A DNA stretch of 64,000 bases, taken from the NCBI GenBank assembly GCA_013178275.1, contig JABLWZ010000028.1:1-64000 (forward strand), given 5' to 3'. The notes beneath the pieces were generated by a model that did no database searches, was not told the DNA's origin, and was given only the letters and a program-made list of their open reading frames with translations. Source of the DNA: Bacillota bacterium (lineage in GTDB: Bacteria > Bacillota > Ch66 > Ch109). Positions 1 to 8,056 of this stretch are shown in pieces. How positions within the stretch are numbered: position 1 is the first letter of the stretch; every line of letters begins with the position of its first letter. A program made the translations under genes and the position numbers.

Positions 1-2
1 AA

Positions 3-116
3 TTGGCGGAATGGGAAACAGCACGGAACAGAAATCAAAAAGGTGTTGACTGGCAATTTACTACTGATGATGCAAGAATCAAGTTAAAGAGGCTTTATCC
101 ACAGTTTAAGAGTTAA
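3..116 (+). pseudogene. C-terminal end of an IS630-family transposase (cut by window edge)
   Basis: The reading frame entering from the left edge encodes about 37 residues before a TAA at 114-116. Its end (WQFTTDDARIKL followed by KRLYP) matches the typical C-terminus of IS630/Tc1-mariner-type transposases. The catalytic DDE region would lie to the left of the window, so I cannot tell whether the element is intact. The following AT-rich 180 bases hold no further gene. Its presence beside a serine recombinase and a decayed gene marks this end of the window as accumulated mobile DNA. The assignment rests only on this C-terminal signature. Confidence 0.65.
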
Positions 117-212
117 CAGTGTACTAGTACGCATGACTGGATATATATAGATTCTTAGAGATGCAACTTTAGCTTCCTAAGCTGATTCCACATTAGGATT
201 ATAAAAAAGTCA

Positions 213-254
213 CAGGGAACTGGATACTTGGGATGCCTATGTTCCAGTTCCCTG
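213..254 (-). terminator. Intrinsic terminator for the minus-strand gene fragment
   Basis: A 12-bp perfect stem (CAGGGAACTGGA paired with TCCAGTTCCCTG) closes an 18-base loop. Read on the minus strand it is followed by a T-rich tract (GACTTTTTTATA). It sits just beyond the 3' end of the transglutaminase-like fragment and so probably was its terminator. Confidence 0.7.
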
Positions 255-301
255 TTACCATTAGCCCCTAGTTAACACCATAGACATTTGAATAGGTACT
301 A

Positions 302-571
302 TTAGGTACTATATTGTGGCGACCTTCCAAGGTCACAACCCGAATCCGTAGTCTCAGCATAGTAATACTTACTGCCGTTATAATCAACCGTCTTAATTAC
401 ATAGTTCCGTCCCGTAGGAGCCGAACCTTTGACTTTTACTGCGAGAGCGACATGACCGGAGGTAGTCTTGGTAATAGTCTGGTCATAGTAGACTTCGACA
501 CTATTAAATCCCATACCCATGTTCATCAAGATGTCGCCTAGTAAGACTGACTTCGAATCACAGTCTCGCAA
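302..571 (-). pseudogene. Remnant of a transglutaminase-like protein
   Basis: The frame carries a DCDSKSVLL motif, GHVALAV and a YYYAETT strand. These correspond to the catalytic Cys, His and Asp regions of bacterial transglutaminase-like (papain-fold) domains. Only the C-terminal third is present: upstream of the TTG at 571 the frame continues but no longer resembles the family. The C-terminus is interrupted by a TAA created by a 10-base tandem duplication (ATAGTACCTA twice, around 294-313); without one unit the frame would run on to a TAG near 272. AT-rich like its surroundings, it is most likely a dead fragment of imported DNA. Confidence 0.5.
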
Positions 572-605
572 AAGAAGGATTTTCAGCCTTGATGTAGCTA
601 CTAAA

Positions 606-657
606 GGGGAGCAAGTATCACATCGAACATATGTATTGTGTGTGATACTTACTCCCC
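606..657 (+). terminator. Strong intrinsic terminator ahead of the recombinase gene
   Basis: GGGGAGCAAGTATCACA (606-622) pairs with TGTGATACTTACTCCCC (641-657), and TCTTTTTT follows on the plus strand. It would insulate the recombinase gene from transcription arriving from the left. Confidence 0.75.
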
Positions 658-697
658 TCTTTTTTCGTCTCTCCCTCCCTCTCCCTCTACCCTTCTA

Positions 698-706
698 TGG
701 TATAAT
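698..706 (+). promoter_or_regulatory. Extended -10 promoter for the serine recombinase
   Basis: TGGTATAAT at 698-706 is a TGn-extended -10 box with a perfect TATAAT hexamer (701-706). It lies about 47 bases ahead of the recombinase start and directly after a terminator. No good -35 hexamer is visible, which extended -10 promoters tolerate. Confidence 0.5.
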
Positions 707-752
707 TTTCAAATAACTACTACATAAATGGAAAGGAGCTGGTAGGTATTTA

Positions 753-2285
753 ATGTTGGATTTGGATTTCGATTCAGTAAAATCACTTATATCCATTGTC
801 GCTATCTATCTTAGGAAATCCAGGGGCGAAGATGATTCCGTGCTAGATAAACACAGAAGAGCTTTGGTTGATATATGTCTAGCTAAGGATTGGAGTTATG
901 TAATCTATGCGGAGATAGGAACCTCTGACAGCATAGTATTGCGACCAGAGATGACTAGGTTGCTAGATGACATCGAAAACAATATGTACAGCGGTGTCAT
1001 GGTTTTAGAGATTGATAGGTTAAGCCGAAGTGATGAAGAGGATTTTGGAAGGATAAAAAATGCCTGTATAAAAACAGATACCTTGGTTATCACTCCCCAT
1101 AAAATATTCAACCTTGATGATGACCGTGATGCTCAGTATTTTAAACAAAAGGCTTTTTTTGCCAACAACGAATACGACAACATAAAAATGAGATTTAAGT
1201 TCGGGAAGGTTCAAGGTGCTCGTAGAGGTGATTGGACAAATGGTAGTGGTCCCTTTCCCTATGAATATGAGAGATGGGGAGATAAGTATGTACCTAATAG
1301 GTTAGTAGTTAATGATGATAAAAATAAGATCTATCAATACATGAAAAAACTTGCTTTAGCGGGAATGACCAATGAAAAAATAGCTTGGGAATTAAATAGA
1401 TTAGGGTACAAAACTGCTAAAGGTAACACCTGGAGAGATGTTTCCGTCCAGCGAGTTCTGTATAACGAAACTCTACTTGGTAAGACAATCTCAAATAAAA
1501 CTAGAGGTGATGCCCATAAAATTAAAAAAAATAGCTCAAAACCTTTCCGGGTGTTACCTAGGTCACAGTGGTACATAGTAGAGAATTGCCATGAAGCGGT
1601 GATAACTCAAGAAGAGTTCGATAAGATACAAGACCTGAATCGTAAGCGTCAGCTCGTAGGAACCAGAGCAAGAAGTGGAGTTTGGGCTTTATCTGGATTA
1701 TTGAAGTGTGGACTATGCGGGGCAACCCTAGGGTTCAACCCAAAAAATAATGGAAACCACCAAATAAAACCCTGCTATGTACGAGATGATTTTGGAAATA
1801 AAATATGCTCTAATCGAGGTGGATTAATAAGCACAGCAATCGATGAAATTAACGCTTACATTGAACGGTACAGAGAGTCCTTGCTACAGAATCCTGATGT
1901 AGAGGTTGATGATACAGTAGAAATAAGTAGCAGACTAAACGATATGTATACGCTGAGAACTAAATATGAGAATGCTGCCAAGAAAGCTAAGTATTCCTAT
2001 GACCTCGGAGAATACACGAAGCAGGATTGGTTAGAGAGTAAAGCTCATTGGGATGGGCTTATTGAAAAGGTTAATGGTGACATTGGATACCTAGAAAGAC
2101 AGATACGAGCTAGTCAGAAAATGACAAATGAGGAAAGACTAGAACTTATAGAACGGTTGATAGACGATATAAAAAATGCGAAGGAACCAAAGGTGCTTAA
2201 TGATATTTATAAGTCTGTAATTGATGTAGTCAGGTGGACGAGGATTAAAGATGAAGAACCTATCGTAGAACTGGATTTTCTCTAA
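753..2285 (+). CDS. Large serine recombinase (integrase of a mobile element)
   Basis: A 510-residue protein of the large serine recombinase family. The N-terminal resolvase domain carries the catalytic serine in AIYLRKSRGED (Ser23) and the arginine-containing EIDRLSRSDEED segment. The Recombinase domain follows (about residues 165-275), then a zinc-ribbon region beginning CGLCGATL near residue 316 and a C-terminal coiled coil (about 385-480). Such enzymes join attP and attB sites to integrate elements. An AAGGAG lies 14 bases before the ATG. The gene is about 38% GC, far below the genes from 2600 onward. It sits directly next to a broken yyaL gene, which suggests that yyaL is its target. No excisionase or cargo other than the debris to its left is visible. 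Confidence 0.9.
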   Translation: MLDLDFDSVKSLISIVAIYLRKSRGEDDSVLDKHRRALVDICLAKDWSYVIYAEIGTSDSIVLRPEMTRLLDDIENNMYSGVMVLEIDRLSRSDEEDFGRIKNACIKTDTLVITPHKIFNLDDDRDAQYFKQKAFFANNEYDNIKMRFKFGKVQGARRGDWTNGSGPFPYEYERWGDKYVPNRLVVNDDKNKIYQYMKKLALAGMTNEKIAWELNRLGYKTAKGNTWRDVSVQRVLYNETLLGKTISNKTRGDAHKIKKNSSKPFRVLPRSQWYIVENCHEAVITQEEFDKIQDLNRKRQLVGTRARSGVWALSGLLKCGLCGATLGFNPKNNGNHQIKPCYVRDDFGNKICSNRGGLISTAIDEINAYIERYRESLLQNPDVEVDDTVEISSRLNDMYTLRTKYENAAKKAKYSYDLGEYTKQDWLESKAHWDGLIEKVNGDIGYLERQIRASQKMTNEERLELIERLIDDIKNAKEPKVLNDIYKSVIDVVRWTRIKDEEPIVELDFL

Positions 2286-2376
2286 GGGGTTAGTGCAAAT
2301 TAAAAGTTGAATATCGAAAGGATAGGTAAGGAAACAATAAATCATGTAGAAGTAATTAAGTAGCGGAGGATAAAAA

Positions 2377-2550
2377 ATGATGAACAATAATAGTTGTATC
2401 CATAAGCCTAATATCTTAATACATGAAAAATCTCCTTATCTACTCCAACACGCTTATAATCCTGTTAACTGGCTTCCTTGGACACCTTCTGCTTTTCAGA
2501 AGGCTCATAAGGAAGATAAGCCAGTTTTTGTATCCATAGGCTATTCCTGA
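2377..2550 (+). pseudogene. yyaL: Detached 5' end of a yyaL/DUF255 thioredoxin-domain gene
   Basis: A GGAGG ribosome site at 2365-2369 precedes two ATG codons and 57 codons encoding the family N-terminus ([20 protein letters not shown] ... [11 protein letters not shown]), then a TGA. In intact YyaL proteins this SIGYS is followed at once by TCHWCHVMERESFED, which here appears only from 2594, in another frame. This piece is AT-rich like the recombinase, while the rest of the gene is GC-rich, so the two halves appear to have different origins. The fragment may have travelled with the mobile element, or may mark an assembly join. Confidence 0.75.
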
Positions 2551-2594
2551 CCCTTCGGGGTCATTAAAAATCGTTGAAAACATTGGGTTGTTTG
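2548..2594. other. Junction between mobile element and yyaL body (candidate att site)
   Basis: About 45 bases separate the SIGYS codons of the 5' fragment from the STCHWCH codons of the 3' part. They start with a perfect 6-bp hairpin, TGACCC-TTCG-GGGTCA (2548-2563), and introduce stops in all forward frames. GGCT occurs on both sides. The position, exactly inside the conserved thioredoxin-like motif and beside a serine recombinase, suggests a recombination site. Which bases are core cannot be decided without an unoccupied homologue. Confidence 0.45.
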
Positions 2595-4507
2595 GCTCTA
2601 CATGCCACTGGTGCCACGTGATGGAGCGGGAGTCGTTCGAGGACGAGGAGGTGGCCCGTCTCCTCAATCACTACTTCGTGGCGATCAAGGTCGACCGCGA
2701 GGAGCGGCCCGACCTGGACCATATCTACATGTCCGTCTGCCAGGCCATGACCGGCCAGGGAGGCTGGCCGCTGACAATCATTATGACCCCCGACCAGAAT
2801 GCCTTTTTCGCCGGGACCTACTTTCCCAAGGAGAGCCGGTACGGGCGCCCGGGGCTGATGACGATCCTGAAACAGGTGGCCAACAAGTGGTCCACCGACC
2901 GCCAGACGGTGGAAAACGTCGGCGAACAGGTCACCAGCCTGCTCCAGGAGGAAGACCCGGCCTCGGAGGAGATGCCGACGGAGGCCGTCCTGTCAGCCGC
3001 CTTTTCCCAGTTCCAGGCCCGGTTCGACAAGGTCTACGGCGGGTTCGGGTCAGCCCCCAAGTTTCCGACTCCCCACAACCTGATGTTCCTCCTGCGCTAT
3101 AACCGGGGGCACAAGGACCCCACCGCCCTGGCCATGGTGGAAAAGACCCTGGTCTCCATGTTCAAGGGAGGCATCTACGACCACCTGGGGGGCGGGTTCG
3201 CCCGGTACTCGACCGACCAGGAGTGGCTGGCGCCGCATTTCGAGAAGATGCTTTACGACAACGCGATGCTCGGCATGGCCTACCTGGAGGCCTACCAGGT
3301 GACCGGCGACCCGCTCTACGCCGAGATCGCGAAACAGGTATTCAACTATGTGTCCCGGGAGATGACCTCTCCCGAGGGCGGTTTCTACAGCGCCCAGGAC
3401 GCCGATTCTGAGGGGGTGGAGGGGAAGTTTTACGTCTGGTCGCGGCGTGAGATCGAGGAAACCCTCGAACCCGCCGAGGCCCAATGCTTTAACCAGCTTT
3501 ACAACATCACGGAGAAGGGGAACTTCGAGGGGAGCAGCATCCCCAACCTGATCTGGAGCGGGCTCAACACCAACCGCGACCTGCTCGAAGTCCTGCGGGA
3601 CTGGGACAAACCCCGGGAGAAGCTGTACCGGGTGAGGGATACGAGGGTTCATCCCCACCTGGACGACAAGGTCCTCACTTCCTGGAACGGCCTGATGATC
3701 GCCGCGCTGGCCAAAGGCGCCCGCCTGCTGGGGAACCCCGCTTACCGGGAGGCCGCTGCCCGGGCGGCGGGATTTATCTGGCAGCGGATGCGGACCCCGG
3801 AGGGGAGGCTCCTGGCCCGCTACCGCGACGGCGAGGCGGCTCTGCTCGGCTACCTGGACGACTACGCCTTTTTGACCTGGGGCCTGATCGAACTCTACCA
3901 GACGACCTTCGAGCCGGGGTACCTCGACCAGGCGCTCTGGCTGACCGGGCAGATGGTCGACCTGTTTTTCGACCCCCAGGCGGGAGGGTTCTTCTTCAGC
4001 GGGAGGGACGCGGAGCGGCTGATCTCCCGGCCCAAGGAGCTGTACGACGGGGCGATCCCCTCGGGTAACTCGGCGGCCACCTTAAATCTGTTGCGGCTTT
4101 CCCACCTAACCGGCCGCCAGGATCTGGCGGACCTGGCCGAGAGGCAGTTCCGGCGCTTCGCCCGGGAGGTGAAGCAGGCCCCGACCGGCTGCACCTTCTT
4201 CCTCACCGCCCTGCAGTTTGTCCTCGGGGCCCCGAAAGAGATAGTGGTGGTGGGCGGCCCGGAGGAGGCGAACACCCGGGCCATGCTGGGATACCTGCAG
4301 GACTCTTTCCTCCCTGAGGCGGTCATCCTGTACTCCTCTCCCGAGTCCGAGAATCTCCTGCGGGAGATGGTCCCGCACATCGGCCAGTACCGGCCGATGG
4401 AGGGCCGGCCCACGGTGTACATCTGCGAGAACCACGCCTGTAAGCCGCCGGTGACCGACCCTGCCGAGCTGCAGCAGGTGCTCCAGTCCCGCTGCAATAT
4501 TAATTAA
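2588..4507 (+). CDS. yyaL: YyaL/DUF255 thioredoxin-domain protein, truncated at the N-terminus
   Basis: A 639-residue frame covering nearly all of a DUF255 (spermatogenesis-associated protein 20-like) protein. The thioredoxin-like CHWCHVMERESFEDEEVA motif comes at the very start, followed by the (alpha/alpha)6 barrel region with GGIYDHLGGGFARYS and HFEKMLYDN. About 50 N-terminal residues are missing; they are found in another frame at 2377-2550. The only in-frame start is a TTG at 2588 without a ribosome site, so expression is doubtful. The function of the family is poorly defined (a redox and carbohydrate-epimerase-like fold). The sequence from here on is GC-rich, the style of the host chromosome. 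Confidence 0.85.
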   Translation: MFGSTCHWCHVMERESFEDEEVARLLNHYFVAIKVDREERPDLDHIYMSVCQAMTGQGGWPLTIIMTPDQNAFFAGTYFPKESRYGRPGLMTILKQVANKWSTDRQTVENVGEQVTSLLQEEDPASEEMPTEAVLSAAFSQFQARFDKVYGGFGSAPKFPTPHNLMFLLRYNRGHKDPTALAMVEKTLVSMFKGGIYDHLGGGFARYSTDQEWLAPHFEKMLYDNAMLGMAYLEAYQVTGDPLYAEIAKQVFNYVSREMTSPEGGFYSAQDADSEGVEGKFYVWSRREIEETLEPAEAQCFNQLYNITEKGNFEGSSIPNLIWSGLNTNRDLLEVLRDWDKPREKLYRVRDTRVHPHLDDKVLTSWNGLMIAALAKGARLLGNPAYREAAARAAGFIWQRMRTPEGRLLARYRDGEAALLGYLDDYAFLTWGLIELYQTTFEPGYLDQALWLTGQMVDLFFDPQAGGFFFSGRDAERLISRPKELYDGAIPSGNSAATLNLLRLSHLTGRQDLADLAERQFRRFAREVKQAPTGCTFFLTALQFVLGAPKEIVVVGGPEEANTRAMLGYLQDSFLPEAVILYSSPESENLLREMVPHIGQYRPMEGRPTVYICENHACKPPVTDPAELQQVLQSRCNIN

Positions 4508-4808
4508 AGATATAGATTATATAGTTTTGAATCATCGACCGGCGTAATTCGGCAGCAACGCCGGTATTTTCCGGTAAGCCCCTGGATTTTGAATATATCG
4601 GGTTCTGCGGGTATTTTGCTGCCGTTTAGGCGCAATACTAATCCCAAGTTGATTGTTGAAACCACTTTAAGTATCTGGTAGAATTTATGAGGTTGAGTTA
4701 AATTTTGCCGCCAGCCGGTATCGCGTATACTATCTGCCGGCAACGGGTGGTATTCATTTGAGCTTGTTGGAATAAGCTTCTAGTGAGGTACTTGTCCCTG
4801 GATTTTTT
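4508..4808. other. Intergenic spacer, no recognised element
   Basis: About 300 bases without a credible gene. A minus-strand frame here has no family resemblance and no ribosome site. Several short CCGG-rich inverted repeats and a TATACT hexamer near 4724 are present, but I see no complete promoter or RNA. Confidence 0.4.
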
Positions 4809-4826
4809 GTGAAAGGGGTCTTATGC

Positions 4827-6104
4827 TTGGGCGGGTTAGTGTTTTATGCGCTCACAGCGGTTGTTGCCCTGACGGAAGCGATTGCCCTGCTGGTACTGCT
4901 GTACTACTACTTCGTTTCCATCTTCGGCTGGCAGAAATTTGACGAGGAGAAAGATTACACCCCGGAGAAGAGGTTCGCGCTGGTCACCGCCGCCCACAAC
5001 GAAGAAGCGGTAATCCGCTACCACATTGAAAGCCTCAAAAACTTCAACTACCCCAGAGAACTCTACGATATTTACATCATCGCCGACAACTGTACCGACC
5101 GTACGGCCGAAATCGCTCGCGCGGAAGGCGTCCTGGTGTACGAGCGCTTTTCTCCCCAGCGCGGCAAGGGATTCGCTGTCGAGTGGATGTTTAATCAATT
5201 GTTCGAGATGGAAGACAAGTACGACGCGGTCTGCCTGTTTGACGCCGACAACGTGCTCTCGTCCAACTTCCTGCTGGAGATGAACGCGAAGCTGAAGCAG
5301 GGATTCCTCTCCATCCAGGGCTACCTGGACACCAAGAACCCCAACGACTCCTGGGTGACCGCGAGCTACGCCACCGCTTACTGGTCGATGAACCGCATGT
5401 GGCAGTTGGCCCGCTACAACCTGGGCCTGTCGAACGCCCTGGGGGGAACCGGTCTCTGCCTCGATTTTCAGACCCTGAAAAAGTACGGCTGGGGAGCGAC
5501 CTGCCTGACCGAGGACCTGGAATTCACCATGAAGCTTCTGCTGAACGGGATCAGGACCGCCTGGGCCCACGACTGCCGGGTGTACGACGAGAAACCCGTC
5601 TACTTCAGCCAGACCTGGAGACAGCGCACCCGCTGGCTGCAGGGTCACTGGGACGTGGCCTTCCGGTACATGGTTCCGCTGATAAAGAAGGGTATCGCGG
5701 AAAAGAAGTGGTATCCTATCGACGGTGCTATCTACCTGTTTCAGCCGTTCGTGATAATGGCGATGCTGTTCAACTTCACGATGGCCCTGATAGCCACGTT
5801 CTTCTCCGACCCCATCTACGCCGCGCCGATAACCAGCGCGATGCCCGCCTGGTTCTGGGTAATCTTCGGGGTACTCGGCTACTGCTACCCGATGCTCGGC
5901 CTTTACCTGGAAAAGGCCCCGAAAAAGGCGTATTACTACTATATAACCTACCCCATCTACGGGCTGACCTGGTTCCCGGTCACCATCTGGGGGCTGTTCA
6001 AACACGGCAACCAGTCCGAATGGGCTCACACCCGCCACACCCGGGGCATCTCCATCGCGGCCCTGGAGGAGGCTCCGATAGCCGCCAAGGTGACCCCGGA
6101 ATAA
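4827..6104 (+). CDS. Membrane glycosyltransferase, family 2
   Basis: A processive-type GT2 enzyme. An N-terminal membrane segment is followed by the catalytic domain with AAHNEEAVI, the metal-binding DADN, the acceptor-side TEDLEF and the QRTRW motif found in cellulose/hyaluronan synthase-like enzymes; three or so C-terminal membrane segments follow. It probably transfers a sugar from a nucleotide donor to a lipid or growing polysaccharide at the inner face of the membrane. The frame is open from a GTG at 4809, but AAAGGGG (4812-4818) sits 8 bases before the TTG at 4827, which I prefer; GTG 4839 is another option. It stands alone, convergent with the deaminase gene. Donor and product cannot be inferred. 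Confidence 0.8.
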   Translation: MGGLVFYALTAVVALTEAIALLVLLYYYFVSIFGWQKFDEEKDYTPEKRFALVTAAHNEEAVIRYHIESLKNFNYPRELYDIYIIADNCTDRTAEIARAEGVLVYERFSPQRGKGFAVEWMFNQLFEMEDKYDAVCLFDADNVLSSNFLLEMNAKLKQGFLSIQGYLDTKNPNDSWVTASYATAYWSMNRMWQLARYNLGLSNALGGTGLCLDFQTLKKYGWGATCLTEDLEFTMKLLLNGIRTAWAHDCRVYDEKPVYFSQTWRQRTRWLQGHWDVAFRYMVPLIKKGIAEKKWYPIDGAIYLFQPFVIMAMLFNFTMALIATFFSDPIYAAPITSAMPAWFWVIFGVLGYCYPMLGLYLEKAPKKAYYYYITYPIYGLTWFPVTIWGLFKHGNQSEWAHTRHTRGISIAALEEAPIAAKVTPE

Positions 6105-6107
6105 GGA

Positions 6108-7913
6108 TTATTCGCGCAGTATCCTGGAGCGCCGTAGCAGACGGCGCTCTTTTACGTTCCAGAGCCCGTCCCGGGTAAGCCGCAGTTCCGGCAGGTGGGT
6201 CGAGGAGAGAAACAGCAGGGTGTAGATGAGGTCGTGGTGGGGGTAGCCGGCCTTATACATCGTCTCCTCGATCCCGGCGGTCAGCGCTGTCACCTCGGAG
6301 AGCGAAAGCGGCGACATCATCCCTCCGAGCGGCAGGGCTATCTCCGCGGCCACCTCCCGGTCCTGCACGATCACAATCCCCCCTCCCAGCTCCTCCATCC
6401 GCTTCAACGCCCGGTGCATGGCAGCGGAATCCTGCCCGATCACCAGCAGGTCGAAGGAACCGGTGTAGGAAGCGGCCATGCCGTCCAGACGGTGGGCGAA
6501 CCCCTGCAGCAGCCCCTGGGAAATAGTGCGGTAGTCGCGGTCGACCAGGTTGATAAAGCACAGCCCCGACCCCGGCCGGACGACGACCTTGGTCCCCTTC
6601 TTCTCGACGTCCCCGCTTCCCAGCTCGATATCGACCTGGCGGGTGATCACCGGGTCGACCAGGGACATCACCGGGAAGCTGGCATAACCGTCGTGTTCGG
6701 GGACAAGCCAGTCGGAGTCCCGCCTCCCGGACCTCGAGGTCAGGGGTCTCAACCCCAGTTCCTCCCAGTCCAGGGTAAGCGGCGGGCCGCTTAGCTTCAC
6801 CCCGCCCTCTGTCCGGTCCACCACCAGCCGCCCGTCGGCGTAAACCTGGCGGGGGACCGGCCGGTCGATCGCATCCAGCACCAGGATATCCGCCACCCGA
6901 CCCGGGGCCAGTCCGCCTATCTCGTCATCCAGCCCATAGTAAACCGCCGGGTTGCGGGTCACCAGCTGGTAGGCGGTGACCGGCGGCATCCCCCGCTCCA
7001 GGGCGATACCGAGCAGCAGGTCGGTGAAACCCCGAGCGAAGGTGGTGGGCGTGGGCGAATCGGTGGTCATCATCACCCGCTCCCAGGCCACCGGGCCGTC
7101 CCATTCCATCAGGGCGGCCAGTATCTCGGGCAGGTCCGGCCGGAGCGACGAGCAGCGCAGGGTGGCGTACATCCCCAGGCGGAGCCGGCGCAGCACGTCT
7201 TCCAGCTTGATCGACTCGTGGCAGGCGGTCACCCCGGCTGCCGCCAGCGGGTTCAGCGTGTTCTCCGAGGCGCCCGGGGCATGCCCTTCCGCCCTTTTGC
7301 CCCACTCCGCCGCCTCCACCATCCATTCCTGCATGGACTCGTTTCCCCCGAGCAGCGAGGGCCAGTCGGTCAGCTCACCGACCTGGACGAACCAGGGATG
7401 CCTTATCATCCGGGAGAGGTTTTCGGGTGAAAAGCGGGTGGCGGCCTCCTCGGTATAGGTCTGGGGGTCCAGCCGGGCGCTCCACAGCATCTTGACCGGG
7501 TGGCTGCTCAGGTCCTCTATCATTTTCATAAACGATTCCAGGGGCATCGCGTTGAAAAAAAACAGGTTGTCGTTGACCGACAGGGTCGTACCGCGGGTCA
7601 GTACCTGATCGGCGTGGGTCAGCGGGTTGTAAAGCTGAACCGGATGGGCGTGCGGCTCGATATAGCCGGGGACCAGCAGCCGGCCGGAGGTGTCGATCAC
7701 CCGGGTCCTCTCCCCCACCATCTTCTCGGAGCCACCCAGGTAGGCTATCCGTTCCCCCTTCACCGCCAGGTTGGCCCTGGCCACCTCGCCGCTGTAGACG
7801 TTCAGAACCTCCCCCCCGGTAAAGAAGAGGTCGGCCTCCTCGATACCCCGCGAGACCCGTATCAGCTGGTTCATTATCTCCCGGTTCCAGGCCCTCAGTC
7901 TTCCTCTCCCCAT
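6108..7913 (-). CDS. Adenine deaminase-family amidohydrolase
   Basis: A 601-residue protein with the adenine deaminase (Ade) layout: an N-terminal beta-sandwich, EPHAHP metal-binding motif, EGHAPG, GVTACHES, a TTDSPTPT segment contributing the metal-binding Asp, NPAVYYGLDDEIGGLAPGRVADILVLD, and the C-terminal Ade domain with ALPLGGMMS. The family converts adenine to hypoxanthine and ammonia with a two-metal centre. The usual DxHxH-like motif here reads EPHAHP, and the protein belongs to a divergent subgroup, so the substrate could be another purine or cyclic amide. GAGGGAGAAA precedes the start. Its 3' end contains the terminator of the facing glycosyltransferase gene. Confidence 0.8.
   Translation of the reverse strand: MGRGRLRAWNREIMNQLIRVSRGIEEADLFFTGGEVLNVYSGEVARANLAVKGERIAYLGGSEKMVGERTRVIDTSGRLLVPGYIEPHAHPVQLYNPLTHADQVLTRGTTLSVNDNLFFFNAMPLESFMKMIEDLSSHPVKMLWSARLDPQTYTEEAATRFSPENLSRMIRHPWFVQVGELTDWPSLLGGNESMQEWMVEAAEWGKRAEGHAPGASENTLNPLAAAGVTACHESIKLEDVLRRLRLGMYATLRCSSLRPDLPEILAALMEWDGPVAWERVMMTTDSPTPTTFARGFTDLLLGIALERGMPPVTAYQLVTRNPAVYYGLDDEIGGLAPGRVADILVLDAIDRPVPRQVYADGRLVVDRTEGGVKLSGPPLTLDWEELGLRPLTSRSGRRDSDWLVPEHDGYASFPVMSLVDPVITRQVDIELGSGDVEKKGTKVVVRPGSGLCFINLVDRDYRTISQGLLQGFAHRLDGMAASYTGSFDLLVIGQDSAAMHRALKRMEELGGGIVIVQDREVAAEIALPLGGMMSPLSLSEVTALTAGIEETMYKAGYPHHDLIYTLLFLSSTHLPELRLTRDGLWNVKERRLLRRSRILRE
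6127..6153 (+). terminator. Terminator of the glycosyltransferase gene, inside the deaminase coding end
   Basis: GAGCGCCGT (6127-6135) and ACGGCGCTC (6141-6149) form a perfect 9-bp stem with a 5-base loop and TTTT after it on the plus strand. It lies within the last codons of the opposing deaminase gene, which ends 3 bases from the glycosyltransferase stop. Confidence 0.7.
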
Positions 7914-8056
7914 TTTCTCCCTCTATTCCCAGCGGCTGCCGCTGAACGCTTGATTAATACCAGGAATCCTCCAGCAGGAATAAGGTTCTGTCTGGCGAAT
8001 CCTATTTTAGAAAAACATACATATTAGTTATTGTAACAAAAACGGGGGTTTTTTGT

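Noticed and set aside
2548..2550. TGA after SIGYS in the yyaL 5' fragment as a possible selenocysteine codon
   Set aside because: The frame after it (PFGVIKNR then a stop) has no similarity to YyaL, and the continuation lies in a different frame.
2573..2585. TTGAAAACATTGG shared with the loop of the terminator at 53770-53822
   Set aside because: Only 13 bases match and the flanking stems do not; treated as chance.
4836..6038. 400-codon minus-strand open frame
   Set aside because: Antisense shadow of the glycosyltransferase gene.
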